NCBI GenBank assembly: GCA_947629915.1
Contig: CANRFN010000009.1
Location: forward strand, 1 to 64,000
Length of the DNA: 64,000 nt
Reading direction: 5' to 3'
Source of the DNA: an uncultured Oscillospiraceae bacterium
GTDB lineage: Bacteria; Bacillota; Clostridia; Oscillospirales; Oscillospiraceae
Both the position numbers and the translations under genes were made by a program. The notes beneath the pieces are model-generated. The model ran no database searches. It saw only the letters and a list, made by a program, of their open reading frames with translations, and was not told where the DNA came from. Every line of letters begins with the position of its first letter. Within the stretch, counting starts at the first letter, position 1. Shown here piece after piece: positions 28,022 through 37,007 of this stretch.

Positions 28022-28249
28022 ATGAAGGAACTGCTCAATTATATCGCCCGGAGCCTGGTGGATAACCCGGAGGCGGTGTCCGTAGAAGAGTACGAGACCC
28101 CCGCCGGCATGATCCTGGAACTCCGGGTGGCCCCGGATGACATGGGCAAGATTATCGGACGGCAGGGCCGCATCGCCAAGGAGATCCGGACGCTGATGCG
28201 CTCAGCTGCCCAGCGCCAGGGCATTAAGCTCACGGTGGACATCATCTGA
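28022..28249 (+). CDS. khpA: KH-domain RNA-binding protein KhpA (YlqC)
   Basis: The 75-residue protein is a single KH domain with the GxxG-type loop in GKIIGRQGRIAKEIRTL. The second ATG at 28022 is preferred because GGGAGG (28012-28017) lies four bases ahead; the ATG at 28010 overlaps that site. KhpA with KhpB acts as an RNA chaperone in Firmicutes. A strong terminator follows. Confidence 0.93.
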   Translation: MKELLNYIARSLVDNPEAVSVEEYETPAGMILELRVAPDDMGKIIGRQGRIAKEIRTLMRSAAQRQGIKLTVDII

Positions 28250-28268
28250 GCCTGTTTTCACACCGGCC

Positions 28269-28297
28269 GGGCGGGGACGCTGTCCCCGCCCTTTTTT
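28269..28297 (+). terminator. Rho-independent terminator of the ffh-rpsP-khpA unit
   Basis: A 10-bp stem (28269-28278 with 28282-28291) with a 3-base loop is followed by six T, 20 bases after khpA. Confidence 0.93.
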
Positions 28298-28329
28298 GAT
28301 CCAGTGCCGGCCGCTGCCGGCACTGGATC
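28298..28329. repeat. Second perfect inverted repeat directly after the terminator
   Basis: A 14-bp perfect inverted repeat (28298-28311 with 28316-28329) with a 4-base loop begins at the base after the T-tract. No T-run follows on the plus strand. It lies between khpA and rimM. Confidence 0.7.
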
Positions 28330-28407
28330 AAATCATCCAAAATAAAGTCAACTCGGCATTTCAGCTGAGTTTTCCGCCTATCCTGCAGCATACACACGGA
28401 GGTTTCT

Positions 28408-28890
28408 ATGAACGAATATCTAGAATGCGGCCAGGTGGTGAACACCCACGGCATCCGCGGAGAGGTCCGCATCGTCCCCTGGGCAGACAGTCCCGAGTTT
28501 CTCTGCCGCCTGAAGACGCTGTACCTGGACGGCAAGCCCATGGAGGTGAAATCCTGCCGGGTCCACAAGGGCAGCAACATCGTCCAGTTTGCCGGGATAG
28601 ATACCGTAGAGGCCGCCATGCAGCTGCGGGACAAGGTGGTATCCCTGCGCCGCGGCGATGTCCACCTGCCGGAGGGCCGCTATTTCCTGGCAGATCTCAT
28701 CGGCATCCAGGTGGTAGACGAGGACGGCAAGGAGCTGGGCACCTTGGAGGAGATCCTCACCCCTTCCGCCCAGAACATCTACCTGGTGCGTGGGGAGCGG
28801 GAGATCATGATCCCCGCCGTCCCGGAGTTTGTGCTGGACGTGGACATCGCCGGCCGCACCATGAAAGTGCATCTCATTGAAGGGATGTGA
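28408..28890 (+). CDS. rimM: Ribosome maturation factor RimM
   Basis: The 160-residue protein has the N-terminal RimM domain (CGQVVNTHGIRGEVRI) and C-terminal PRC-barrel (YFLADLIGIQVVDEDG, ending IPAVPEFVLDVD). It matures the 30S head with S19. Its TGA overlaps the GTG of trmD by four bases (GTGA). Confidence 0.97.
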   Translation: MNEYLECGQVVNTHGIRGEVRIVPWADSPEFLCRLKTLYLDGKPMEVKSCRVHKGSNIVQFAGIDTVEAAMQLRDKVVSLRRGDVHLPEGRYFLADLIGIQVVDEDGKELGTLEEILTPSAQNIYLVRGEREIMIPAVPEFVLDVDIAGRTMKVHLIEGM

Positions 28891-30212
28891 GGGCCCTGTA
28901 CCGCATCGATATCATGACCCTCTTCCCGGACACCGTGGGCGATGTGCTCAGCGAGTCCATCCTGGGGAGAGCCCAGGAGCGGGACTACCTGCGCATTGAG
29001 ACCCACCAGATCCGGAACTACACGGTGAACAAACAGAGGCAGGTGGACGACTACCCCTACGGCGGCGGCCATGGGGCCATTCTCCAGGCAGATCCCCTGT
29101 ACCGCTGCTGGGAGCATCTCATTTCCCAGGCAGAGCCGGATGTCCGCCCCCACACCATCTTTCTCTCTCCCTGCGGGAAGACCTTCACCCAGGCAGACGC
29201 CCGGCGTCTGGCCTGGGAGCACAGCCATCTGATCCTGGTCTGCGGCCACTATGAGGGCATAGATCAGCGCTTTGTCGATGCCTGCGTGGATGAGGAGATC
29301 TCCCTGGGAGACTTTGTGCTCACCGGCGGAGAGATCGCCGCCATGGCCGTGGCCGATGCCGTATCCCGGCTGGTCCCAGGGGTGCTGTCTGATCCAGAGT
29401 GCTTTGAGAACGAGAGCCACTGGAACAACACCCTGGAATATCCCCAGTACTCCCGCCCGGAGATCTGGCACGGCATGGCCGTGCCAGAGGTCCTGCTGGA
29501 GGGCAACCACGCCTCGGTGGAGCGCTGGCGGCGGAAGCAGTCTCTGCTGCGCACCCGGGAGCGAAGGCCGGATCTCTTTGCAAAACTGGATCTATCCTCT
29601 AAGGAGGATCAGGCGCTGCTGGCGGAACTGGACAAGGAGCAATCCAGGCCTACCCTGCCAGACAAAGTGATCTGCAGGAAGGCCTGTGAAGGAGATTTCC
29701 CTGTCATGGAGGGCATCGCCGCAGATGCCCGGAGGTACCTCCACAGCCACGGCGTAGACCAGTGGGGCGGCCCGATCCCCTATCCCGGCAGAGCGGATTT
29801 CCTGGCAGATCTATCCCGGGGAGAGCTGTATGTGCTGCTCTGCGGGGACGAGATCGGCGCCTTCTTTACCCTCACCACAGAGCCAGATCCCAACTACGCC
29901 GCCATCACAGACGGCAAGTGGGCATCGGAGGAGCCCTATGCCACCATCCACCGCAGCGCGGTAGCTGCCCGGTGGCGCGGCACCGGCCTGGCAGACAAGA
30001 TGGTACAGGAGGCGGAGCGCATCGCCTGGAATGCCGGCATCCACTGGCTGCGGGCAGACACCCATAAGAAGAACAAGCCTATGCAGGCCCTGCTGCGGCG
30101 GCACAACCTGCAATACAGGGGCAATGTGCTGGTATCGGTGCAGGAGGGCCACGATCCCCGGAGAGTGGCCTATGAGAAGCGGATCAAGCGGCCAAAGGAG
30201 AGACGGAAATGA
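28887..30212 (+). CDS. trmD: tRNA (guanine37-N1)-methyltransferase TrmD fused to a GNAT acetyltransferase domain
   Basis: Residues 1-250 are TrmD: RIDIMTLFP, the SAM-knot YGGGHGAILQADPL, GHYEGIDQR and SLGDFVLTGGE. The second half (about 262-430) has a GNAT pattern: an N-terminal RKACEGDFPVMEGIA, the acetyl-CoA loop VAARWRGTGLADKMV, and C-terminal strands ending in NVLVSV. TrmD alone is about 240-250 residues, so the gene is a fusion. The glycine motif has His where most have Ala/Cys (GGGHG). The GTG start overlaps rimM; the stop overlaps rsmA (ATGA). TrmD methylates G37 of tRNA; the acetyl acceptor of the second domain is unknown. Confidence 0.95.
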   Translation: MRALYRIDIMTLFPDTVGDVLSESILGRAQERDYLRIETHQIRNYTVNKQRQVDDYPYGGGHGAILQADPLYRCWEHLISQAEPDVRPHTIFLSPCGKTFTQADARRLAWEHSHLILVCGHYEGIDQRFVDACVDEEISLGDFVLTGGEIAAMAVADAVSRLVPGVLSDPECFENESHWNNTLEYPQYSRPEIWHGMAVPEVLLEGNHASVERWRRKQSLLRTRERRPDLFAKLDLSSKEDQALLAELDKEQSRPTLPDKVICRKACEGDFPVMEGIAADARRYLHSHGVDQWGGPIPYPGRADFLADLSRGELYVLLCGDEIGAFFTLTTEPDPNYAAITDGKWASEEPYATIHRSAVAARWRGTGLADKMVQEAERIAWNAGIHWLRADTHKKNKPMQALLRRHNLQYRGNVLVSVQEGHDPRRVAYEKRIKRPKERRK

Positions 30213-31057
30213 ACCTCACAGACATCCATGCCATCCGGGACCTGCTGGGCCGCCACGGATTTCACTTCTCCAAGTCCATGGGACAGAACTTTCTCATCGC
30301 AGACTGGGTGCCCAGACAGATCGCCGAGAGCGCCCATCTGGGCCCTGAAGACGGGGTACTGGAGATCGGCCCTGGCATCGGCTGCCTGACCCAAGAGCTG
30401 GCACAGCGGGCTGGCAAAGTGGTGTCCGTAGAGCTGGACAAGACGCTGCTGCCGGTGTTGGCGGAGACTTTAGCAGATCTTCCCAACACTGAGGTGGTGT
30501 CCGGAGATGTGATGAAGCTGGACCTGCAGGAGCTGGTGGAGACACATCTGCCGGGGTTAAACCCCCACGTCTGCGCCAATCTGCCCTATAACATCACCAC
30601 CCCAGTGCTCACCCGCATCCTGGAGAGCGGGCTCTTTCACTCCGTGACGGTGATGGTGCAGCGGGAGGTGGCCAGACGAATCTGCGCCGCCCCAGGCACC
30701 GCAGACTACGGCGCATTCACTCTTCTATGCCAGTATCACGCAGAGTGTACTTCCCTCTTTGACGTCCCTGCCGGCTGCTTCCTGCCGCCCCCCAAGGTAA
30801 CCTCCTCTGTGGTACACATGGCAATCCGGGAGACACCGCCTGTCCCGGCAGCGCCTACGATTCTCTTTCCAGTGGTACGGGCCGCTTTTGGACAGCGGAG
30901 AAAGACCCTGTTGAACGCCCTCTTCTCCGCCTATGGCGCCCGGTACACCAAGGACCAGATCCGGGAGATGCTCATCGGCTGCGGGCTCTCGGAGAACATC
31001 CGGGGTGAGGCCCTATCCCTGGAACAGTTTTCCGATTTGGCCATGCAGCTGCGGTGA
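30209..31057 (+). CDS. rsmA: 16S rRNA dimethyladenosine transferase RsmA (KsgA)
   Basis: The 282-residue methyltransferase has SMGQNFLIADWV, the SAM motif LEIGPGIGCLTQEL, the catalytic NLPYNITTPVL and the C-terminal rRNA-binding FGQRRKTLLNAL. It dimethylates the two adenines in helix 45 of 16S rRNA. It overlaps trmD by four bases and ends the rimM-trmD-rsmA unit. Confidence 0.97.
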   Translation: MNLTDIHAIRDLLGRHGFHFSKSMGQNFLIADWVPRQIAESAHLGPEDGVLEIGPGIGCLTQELAQRAGKVVSVELDKTLLPVLAETLADLPNTEVVSGDVMKLDLQELVETHLPGLNPHVCANLPYNITTPVLTRILESGLFHSVTVMVQREVARRICAAPGTADYGAFTLLCQYHAECTSLFDVPAGCFLPPPKVTSSVVHMAIRETPPVPAAPTILFPVVRAAFGQRRKTLLNALFSAYGARYTKDQIREMLIGCGLSENIRGEALSLEQFSDLAMQLR

Positions 31058-31430
31058 TCCCATCCTCGCGCATCCGGCCAGTTCGCCTTGCAGATTAAGA
31101 CAAGTATTCGGAATAAAGTGCAAGAGAACGCTGCATGCATCTGTAGCGATTCGGCGCTGCAGCGCGTGCAGTATCTGTATAGCTCTTCTCCTTTACAGCC
31201 TTTGCATTGCACACTCTATCATATCATATCAGGTCTGTCCAGCGAGAGTAGACAGTGTTAAGCAAGATAGACCGGAGGAAAAGCAGGACAGGAAATCAGG
31301 CGCAAGGAAAATGAGAATCAGACAATTGTTGCAGCGCCCGCCTCAATTGTTTTATTTTGCTTTTCGTTGTTCTAATTCACTCCCTGCTCCATACAATGAT
31401 CAGGGGGTACTTCCCCTCGATGTATCACAC

Positions 31431-31468
31431 AGGTCCGCCGGTCCGGGATGTCCCGGGCCGGCGGACCT
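31431..31468 (+). terminator. GC-rich hairpin, possible terminator
   Basis: An 18-base arm (31431-31448) pairs with 31451-31468 almost perfectly over a 2-base gap. Only TTTCG-type sequence follows, so termination is uncertain. It lies 370 bases after rsmA. Confidence 0.5.
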
Positions 31469-31579
31469 TTCGCTATGGCCGTTTTCCCGATGCATCTCAC
31501 TGGCAGCCAGGCCATGTAGGAGCACATCCTCGAGAGCACCGCCAATTTGAACCCTTCCCAGAAAAATCTTCGCTTGCAT

Positions 31580-31880
31580 GATGGAGGTATACGTAATATT
31601 ACATAGGACAACCTAGATGAGATGGCACCTCACACCTAGGATGAAGTACGCCTGTGAGTCGAGAGCCTTGGTAATATCTCCAGTGGATGCCCTTCTCCAT
31701 TCGCGAACGCTGCCTGAAAAACGGCGCTAAAGCTACTGCAAATCAAGATATTTTGGCCTCAAAGAGAGGACCAGAACTTAATCTAAGTTGATAGGGCAGC
31801 GGCTATGGACTCACCCCCTTCGGAGAAACAAATAAGGCTATGCCAGTGCCCATAGCATACCAAAGGGTCGCTTAAGCTCC
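31580..31880 (+). ncRNA. Candidate structured non-coding RNA of unknown class
   Basis: This 300-base stretch has no ORF but several nested pairings: TGGAG (31582) with CTCCA (31678); CCTAG-A-TGAG with CTCA-CAC-CTAGG (about 31612-31640); GCTGCC (31709) with GGCAGC (31795); TGGcCTC with GAGgaCCA (about 31754-31773); AACTTA-ATC-TAAGTT (about 31775-31790); and GCTATGG with CCATAGC (about 31802-31856). It does not match the conserved cores of RNase P, tmRNA, SRP RNA or 6S RNA that I can recall. The strand is a guess. It could also be decayed sequence. Confidence 0.35.
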
Positions 31881-32308
31881 AATCGTGTCCCTTCACAGAA
31901 TGCGTTCGATTAACTGTGTTTATTTTCCGAATTGCTAGGTGATCAAAATGATCGGGTCAGAAAGTTCGCTAAAATGTTCTCGAAAACAGCGAAAACGCGG
32001 CAAAATCGCAACTTATTTAGAAATAACCCCTAAAGAAACCTCCACTGTGCAAGTGATGATTTTCCCAGAAACTGCGAAGCAAGAGAGTGCCTGGTTTCGT
32101 GCTGCCGGATCGGGCGGATCATCCGTTGGCCCCGGGTACAGCAGTCTACCCAGCCGTCCGGCACATATGTCATCTGTGCCGCCTTTCCCGCTGTGCCCTG
32201 CGTTTCCGAGGGATCCGGCAGCCATTGGGTGCCTGGACAGCGGTAGTCCCCTGCCGCTGTCCAATCCCGTCCCCGCTGCATAGGATGCACCCGAGGAGGT
32301 TTTTTCCT

Positions 32309-33049
32309 ATGCCAAACATCTATCTGTCCCCATCCACCCAGGAGGCCAACGAGTACGTCAACGGCGGCACCGAAGAGGAGTGGATGAACCGTCTGGCGGA
32401 TGCCATGGTGCCCTATCTCAACGCCTCCGGCATCCGCTTTACCCGCAACACCCCCGACATGACCGCCGCTTCCTCCATCCGGGCATCTAACGCCGGCAAC
32501 TACGACCTGCACCTGGCCCTGCACTCCAACGCCTCCCCGGCATCCAGCTACGGCCAGCACCGCGGGATCATGATATACTACTACCCCGGCAGCACCAACG
32601 GCCGGAGGGCAGCCGACCTGGTGGCGCTGAACCTGAAAGAGGTCTATCCCCTGCCCAACCAGGTGCGGCTGGAGGCCACTACGGCCATCGGAGAGGTGCG
32701 GCAGCCCAGAGCGCCGTCTGTGTTCATCGAGCTGGGCTATCACGACAACCCGGATGACGCCACCTGGATCAAGAATCACCTGAACGAGGCCGCCAGAGCC
32801 ATCGTCCTGGGCCTGTGCGAGTACTTCGGCATCCCGTTTCTGAACCCGGCGGAGCCACGGAAAGGGATCGTAGACGTGGACTGGGGCTACCTCAACATCC
32901 GCTCCAAACCCAGCATCAGCGCCCCGGTGATCGCCAAGGCCTATGACGGCACCCGGCTCACCATTCTGAACCGGTACGAGGGCTGGTATCTGGTTTCTTT
33001 CGATGGGCAGGAGGGTTACGCCAGTGCAGACTACATCACCCTGGTCTGA
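32309..33049 (+). CDS. N-acetylmuramoyl-L-alanine amidase (Amidase_3) with C-terminal SH3 domain
   Basis: The 246-residue protein has an Amidase_3 domain (about 1-165): zinc ligand region EANEYVNGG (Glu), the LHLALHSNAS block with the central His, and the catalytic VFIELGYHDN. An SH3b-like domain follows (VDWGYLNIRSKPSISA to GYASADYITLV). It hydrolyses the muramoyl-alanine bond of peptidoglycan. No signal peptide is present, as in endolysins or mother-cell sporulation hydrolases. GAGGAGGT lies eight bases before the ATG. Confidence 0.92.
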   Translation: MPNIYLSPSTQEANEYVNGGTEEEWMNRLADAMVPYLNASGIRFTRNTPDMTAASSIRASNAGNYDLHLALHSNASPASSYGQHRGIMIYYYPGSTNGRRAADLVALNLKEVYPLPNQVRLEATTAIGEVRQPRAPSVFIELGYHDNPDDATWIKNHLNEAARAIVLGLCEYFGIPFLNPAEPRKGIVDVDWGYLNIRSKPSISAPVIAKAYDGTRLTILNRYEGWYLVSFDGQEGYASADYITLV

Positions 33050-33191
33050 GACCGCAGGCCCGGTGCCGGCAAAGCACGTCTGGCTGACCGCCCAGTCCCC
33101 GGAGGAGGCGGAAAAGGCCGCCCAGGCGCTGCGGGAAGTCCTGCAGGATGAGGCAAGCCCGGGCCCAGACCCGGAGGCAGACAGCGTCTAA
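33003..33191 (+). CDS. Possible small protein overlapping the amidase 3' end
   Basis: A 62-residue frame begins inside the amidase gene; an internal GTG at 33063 just after the amidase stop would give 42 residues. The C-terminal part is an amphipathic helix (SPEEAEKAAQALREVLQDEA) and looks coding, but the Shine-Dalgarno is weak for either start. No family is recognised. Confidence 0.35.
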   Translation: MGRRVTPVQTTSPWSETAGPVPAKHVWLTAQSPEEAEKAAQALREVLQDEASPGPDPEADSV

Positions 33192-33317
33192 AGGCACATA
33201 CAGACTGCACTTTCACGATTCCAAGGGATTTCTCAGGATTCCCGCCCATTTCTCTCTTGCACTTTTCCCCCGCTGCCGGTATCATAGGCACAACATACCG
33301 GAAAGGCGGCAGAGACA

Positions 33318-34637
33318 ATGAAACTCACTTTCCTGGGCGCTGGCAGCACCGTATTCGCCAAGAACATCACCGGCGACACCATGCTGACCGACCCCTTCCA
33401 CGATGTGGAGATCGCCCTGTACGACATAGACGCCAAGCGGCTGCAGGAGTCCTACGCCATGGTGACGGCCATGAACGAGACCATCAACCAGGGCCGGGCC
33501 ACGGTGCGCCAATACCTGGGCGTGGAACAGAGAAAGGATGCCCTGCGGGGTGCAGACTTTGTGGTGAACGCCATCCAAGTGGGGCTCTATGACCCATGCA
33601 CCATCATCGACTTCGAGGTGCCCAAGAAGTACGGCCTGCGCCAGACCATCGGCGACACTTTGGGCATCGGCGGCATCTTCCGGGGCCTGCGCACCATCCA
33701 TGTGCTGAAGGACTTTGCCCGGGACATGGAGGAGGTCTGCCCGGACGCGTGGTTTCTGAACTACACCAACCCCATGGCCATCCTCACGGGCTATATGCTG
33801 CGGTTCACCCAGGTGAAGACCGTGGGGCTGTGCCACAGCGTGCAGGTGTGCACAGAGCATCTGCTGAAACAGCTGGGCATGGAGGACAAACTGGAGGGCC
33901 GCTCCGAGAAGATCGCCGGCATCAACCACATGGCGTGGCTGCTGGAGATCCGGGACAGGGACGGCAACGATCTGTATCCCGAGATCCGCCGCCGGGCAGC
34001 TGAGGCCAACGCCCGCCGGGACCACCTGGACATGGTCCGCTACGACTACATCGCCAAGCTCGGCTACTACTGCACCGAGAGCTCGGAGCACAACGCGGAG
34101 TACAATCCCTTCTATCTGAAGCCCAACCGCCCGGACCTGGTGGAGTACTTCCGGATCCCCCTGGACGAGTACCCCCGGCGGTGCGTGAACCAGATCAACG
34201 GCTGGGAAAAGCAGTATCAGGACATCATGGCCGGCGGCAAGGTGCAGCACACCCGCTCCACCGAGTACGCCTCCCACATCATGGAGGCCATCCAGACCGG
34301 CCGCCCCTACCGCATCGGCGGCAATGTATTGAACCACGGGGCCATCTCCAACCTGCCCTGGGACGCCTGCGTGGAAGTCCCCTGCCTGGTGGACAACAGC
34401 GGCATCACCCCCACCCTGGTTGGACCGCTGCCCACGCAGCTCGCCGCCATGAACAGCACCAACATCTACTGCCAGATGCTCACCATTGAGGCCGCTGTGG
34501 AGCAGAGCCGGGAGAAGACCATTATGGCCGCCATGATGGATCCCGTCTGCGGGGCCAACCTCAGCACCGATGAGATCGTGTCCCTCTGCGATGACCTGAT
34601 CGCGGCCCACACCGCAGCTGGTTATCCCGTCTTCTGA
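33318..34637 (+). CDS. Glycoside hydrolase family 4 (alpha-galactosidase/alpha-glucosidase type)
   Basis: The 439-residue enzyme has the NAD-binding N-terminus LTFLGAGSTVFAKN, the NYTNPMAI block, the metal-ligand motif GLCHSVQ (Cys and His) and GINHMAW (His), with the catalytic Tyr/Asp region downstream. GH4 enzymes use NAD+ and Mn2+ in an oxidation-elimination mechanism. The CHSVQ form fits the MelA/alpha-glucosidase branch rather than phospho-glucosidases. It stands alone, without a transporter, so its sugar cannot be fixed from context. Confidence 0.93.
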   Translation: MKLTFLGAGSTVFAKNITGDTMLTDPFHDVEIALYDIDAKRLQESYAMVTAMNETINQGRATVRQYLGVEQRKDALRGADFVVNAIQVGLYDPCTIIDFEVPKKYGLRQTIGDTLGIGGIFRGLRTIHVLKDFARDMEEVCPDAWFLNYTNPMAILTGYMLRFTQVKTVGLCHSVQVCTEHLLKQLGMEDKLEGRSEKIAGINHMAWLLEIRDRDGNDLYPEIRRRAAEANARRDHLDMVRYDYIAKLGYYCTESSEHNAEYNPFYLKPNRPDLVEYFRIPLDEYPRRCVNQINGWEKQYQDIMAGGKVQHTRSTEYASHIMEAIQTGRPYRIGGNVLNHGAISNLPWDACVEVPCLVDNSGITPTLVGPLPTQLAAMNSTNIYCQMLTIEAAVEQSREKTIMAAMMDPVCGANLSTDEIVSLCDDLIAAHTAAGYPVF

Positions 34638-34758
34638 TTTCCGTTGTATTTTCTTTATTGTTCTGTGCTAAATGCCAAATATTATAAAGACAATACAATT
34701 ATCATGCACTGCACATACTGATTTCCGGCTCACTGCGCCGCAAACGAAATCCTCGCTC

Positions 34759-34784
34759 GCACCGCTGCCCCATGGCAGCGGTGC
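34759..34784 (+). terminator. Hairpin between the GH4 gene and asnB
   Basis: An 11-bp perfect stem (34759-34769 with 34774-34784) lies 122 bases past the GH4 stop; a short TTTT appears ten bases later. It is a weak terminator candidate. Confidence 0.5.
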
Positions 34785-34807
34785 GGGCACGCTTTTGCAT
34801 ATACCAC

Positions 34808-34836
34808 TTGCCAATCTGGGGAAATCTGTGTATACT
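34808..34836 (+). promoter_or_regulatory. Sigma-A-type promoter of asnB
   Basis: TTGCCA (34808-34813) and TATACT (34831-34836) are separated by 17 bases. The predicted leader of about 108 bases is too short for a T-box. Confidence 0.85.
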
Positions 34837-34950
34837 AGGCAGCGGATTCTGGCCCGCCTTAAGAGGCCAGCAGTATCCCCCAATGGATACCATCCCGAGG
34901 GCAGATCTCCTCGGTACCCATACACCGCAAGATATAGGAGGATTCACGCT

Positions 34951-36828
34951 ATGTGCGGCATCACCGGCTTCGTCTCCCGCTCCGCCCCAGACCGCAAGGT
35001 GCTGGAGGCCATGGGGAACACCATCCGCCACAGGGGCCCGGACGGCGAAGGATACTATGTGGACGGCCACTGCGCCATCGCCCACCACAGACTTTCCATC
35101 ATCGATCTCGCTGGCGGCAGCCAGCCCATGCAGACGGCGGACGGCAGATATATTATCGCATACAACGGCGAGGTCTATAACTTCCAGGAGCTGCGGAAAG
35201 AGCTGCAGGCCCAGGGGCGCACCTTTGCCACCAACTCTGATACGGAGGTAATCCTCCAGGGATATGCCCAATGGGGCGTCCATGTGGCGGAGAGACTCCG
35301 GGGCATGTTCGTCTTTGTGATCTGGGACAGGGAGAAACAGGAGCTCTACGGCGCTCGGGACCCCTTCGGCATCAAGCCCATGTACTACGCCACCATGGGA
35401 GACACCTTCTTCTTCGGCTCTGAGTTGAAGAGCTTTCTCCCCCACCCGGCCTTCCGCAAGGAGCTGAACAAAGACGCCCTGAAGCTGTATCTCACCTTCC
35501 AGTACTCCGCCCTGACGGAGTCCTTCCTGAAGGGCGTCTATCGACTACTCCCCGGCCACTATTTCCTCCACCGGGACGGCTGCACCGAGTTCTATCACTT
35601 CGCCCAGCTCACCTTCGATCCCCACGACATGCCGCTGGAGGACCGGGCCAAGCAGATCCTGGAGACGGTGAAGGAGTCTGTAAAGGCACACGAGATCAGC
35701 GATGTGGAGGTTGGCTCGTTCCTCTCCGGCGGCATCGACTCCAGCCTCATCGCGGCCCTGTCCCGGCCGGATAAGACCTACTCCGTGGGCTTTGAGCGGG
35801 AGGGCTTTAACGAGACCCATGAGGCAGAGGCCCTGTGCAAGGAGATCGGCCTGAAGAACTACTCCAAGGTGATCACCGCCCAGGAGTTCTTTGACATTCT
35901 CCCCGCCATCCAGTACTTTGCCGATGAGCCCAACGCCAACCTCTCCACCGTTCCCCTGTATTTTCTCTCCAGACTTGCCTCCCAGGACGTGAAGGTAGTG
36001 CTGTCTGGTGAGGGCGCAGACGAGCTCTTCGCCGGCTATGAGCTCTACCACACCACCAAGCTCTTCCGAACCTATAAGAAGCTGCCCAAGGGGATCCGCA
36101 AGGCGGCCGCCGGCGTGGCCAAGAAGCTGCCCAAATTCCACGGCCAGGGCTTTCTCATCAAGGCGTCCAAAGACGTGCGGGAGTACTTTGTGGGACAGGC
36201 CTTTATCTTCGATGAGGATGAGGCGGAGCAGATTCTCAAGCCCGAGTTCCAGGGCGGACTCACTTGGCGGGATGTGACGGCCCCTTACTTCGATGCCGTC
36301 CAGGACCAGGACGACCTGGTACAGATGCAGTATCTGGACCTGCACCTCTGGCAGCCCCTGGACATCCTGCGCAAGGCAGACCGCATGACCATGGCCAACG
36401 CCCTGGAGCTGCGGGTCCCCTACCTGGACCGGGAGGTCTGGGCCGTGGCCCGGGACATCCCCAGCGAGCAGAAGATGACCGGCAAGATGGTGACCAAGGT
36501 GCCGCTCCGGGAGGCCGCCAAGCCGGTGCTTCCGGACGAGTGGATCAACCGCCCCAAGAAGGGCTTCCCCGTCCCCTTTATCGCATGGCTCCGGGAGGAG
36601 AAGTACTACAACTGGGCCAAAGACATCATCCAGGCGGACTACACCGCCCGCTTCTTCGACCAGAAGGCCCTTCTGGACATGCTGGACCGCCACTACAGCG
36701 GCAAGAGCAAGGAGCACCGCAAGCTCTACACCGTGCTCTCCTTCCTCATCTGGTACCGGGTGTACTTCCCCGAGGAGTGCGGCGCCGAGCCCTTTGTGCC
36801 GCCGGAGCCGGTGCGGCGGAGAGCTTGA
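34951..36828 (+). CDS. asnB: Asparagine synthase (glutamine-hydrolysing)
   Basis: The 625-residue enzyme starts MCGITGFVS with catalytic Cys2; glutaminase motifs IRHRGPDGEG and AYNGEVYNF follow. The synthetase domain has the PP-motif FLSGGIDSSLIAAL, SGEGADELFAGY and the late block LRKADRMTMANALELRVPYLD. It makes asparagine from aspartate with ATP and glutamine. TAGGAGG lies ahead of the ATG at 34951; the frame is open upstream across the promoter but that part is not coding. Confidence 0.97.
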   Translation: MCGITGFVSRSAPDRKVLEAMGNTIRHRGPDGEGYYVDGHCAIAHHRLSIIDLAGGSQPMQTADGRYIIAYNGEVYNFQELRKELQAQGRTFATNSDTEVILQGYAQWGVHVAERLRGMFVFVIWDREKQELYGARDPFGIKPMYYATMGDTFFFGSELKSFLPHPAFRKELNKDALKLYLTFQYSALTESFLKGVYRLLPGHYFLHRDGCTEFYHFAQLTFDPHDMPLEDRAKQILETVKESVKAHEISDVEVGSFLSGGIDSSLIAALSRPDKTYSVGFEREGFNETHEAEALCKEIGLKNYSKVITAQEFFDILPAIQYFADEPNANLSTVPLYFLSRLASQDVKVVLSGEGADELFAGYELYHTTKLFRTYKKLPKGIRKAAAGVAKKLPKFHGQGFLIKASKDVREYFVGQAFIFDEDEAEQILKPEFQGGLTWRDVTAPYFDAVQDQDDLVQMQYLDLHLWQPLDILRKADRMTMANALELRVPYLDREVWAVARDIPSEQKMTGKMVTKVPLREAAKPVLPDEWINRPKKGFPVPFIAWLREEKYYNWAKDIIQADYTARFFDQKALLDMLDRHYSGKSKEHRKLYTVLSFLIWYRVYFPEECGAEPFVPPEPVRRRA

Positions 36829-37007
36829 CGCAGCCAGGTTGTTCAATTTTATTTTTGTTTGCCTTATCTTGTCTTATTCCGATGTAGCACCATGAAATAG
36901 AGCAAGTATAGTCCTTTTTGTCCAATAAGGCTGTCCAGGACGGATCCAGCCGCTCCATCCATCTGTATGACTGCATCCGGGAAACAGACAACAAACCCAA
37001 AAATAAT

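Larger units (their letters stand above)
31058..32308. other. 1.25-kb gene-free region
   Basis: No credible protein-coding gene is seen on either strand between rsmA and the amidase. The region holds a GC-rich hairpin (31431-31468), a stretch rich in stem-loops (31580-31880) described separately, and AT-richer sequence from about 31880 to 32090. Confidence 0.7.

Noticed and set aside
34837..34950. A T-box leader before asnB was considered
   Set aside because: The predicted leader is about 110 bases and lacks the T-box sequence and a terminator.
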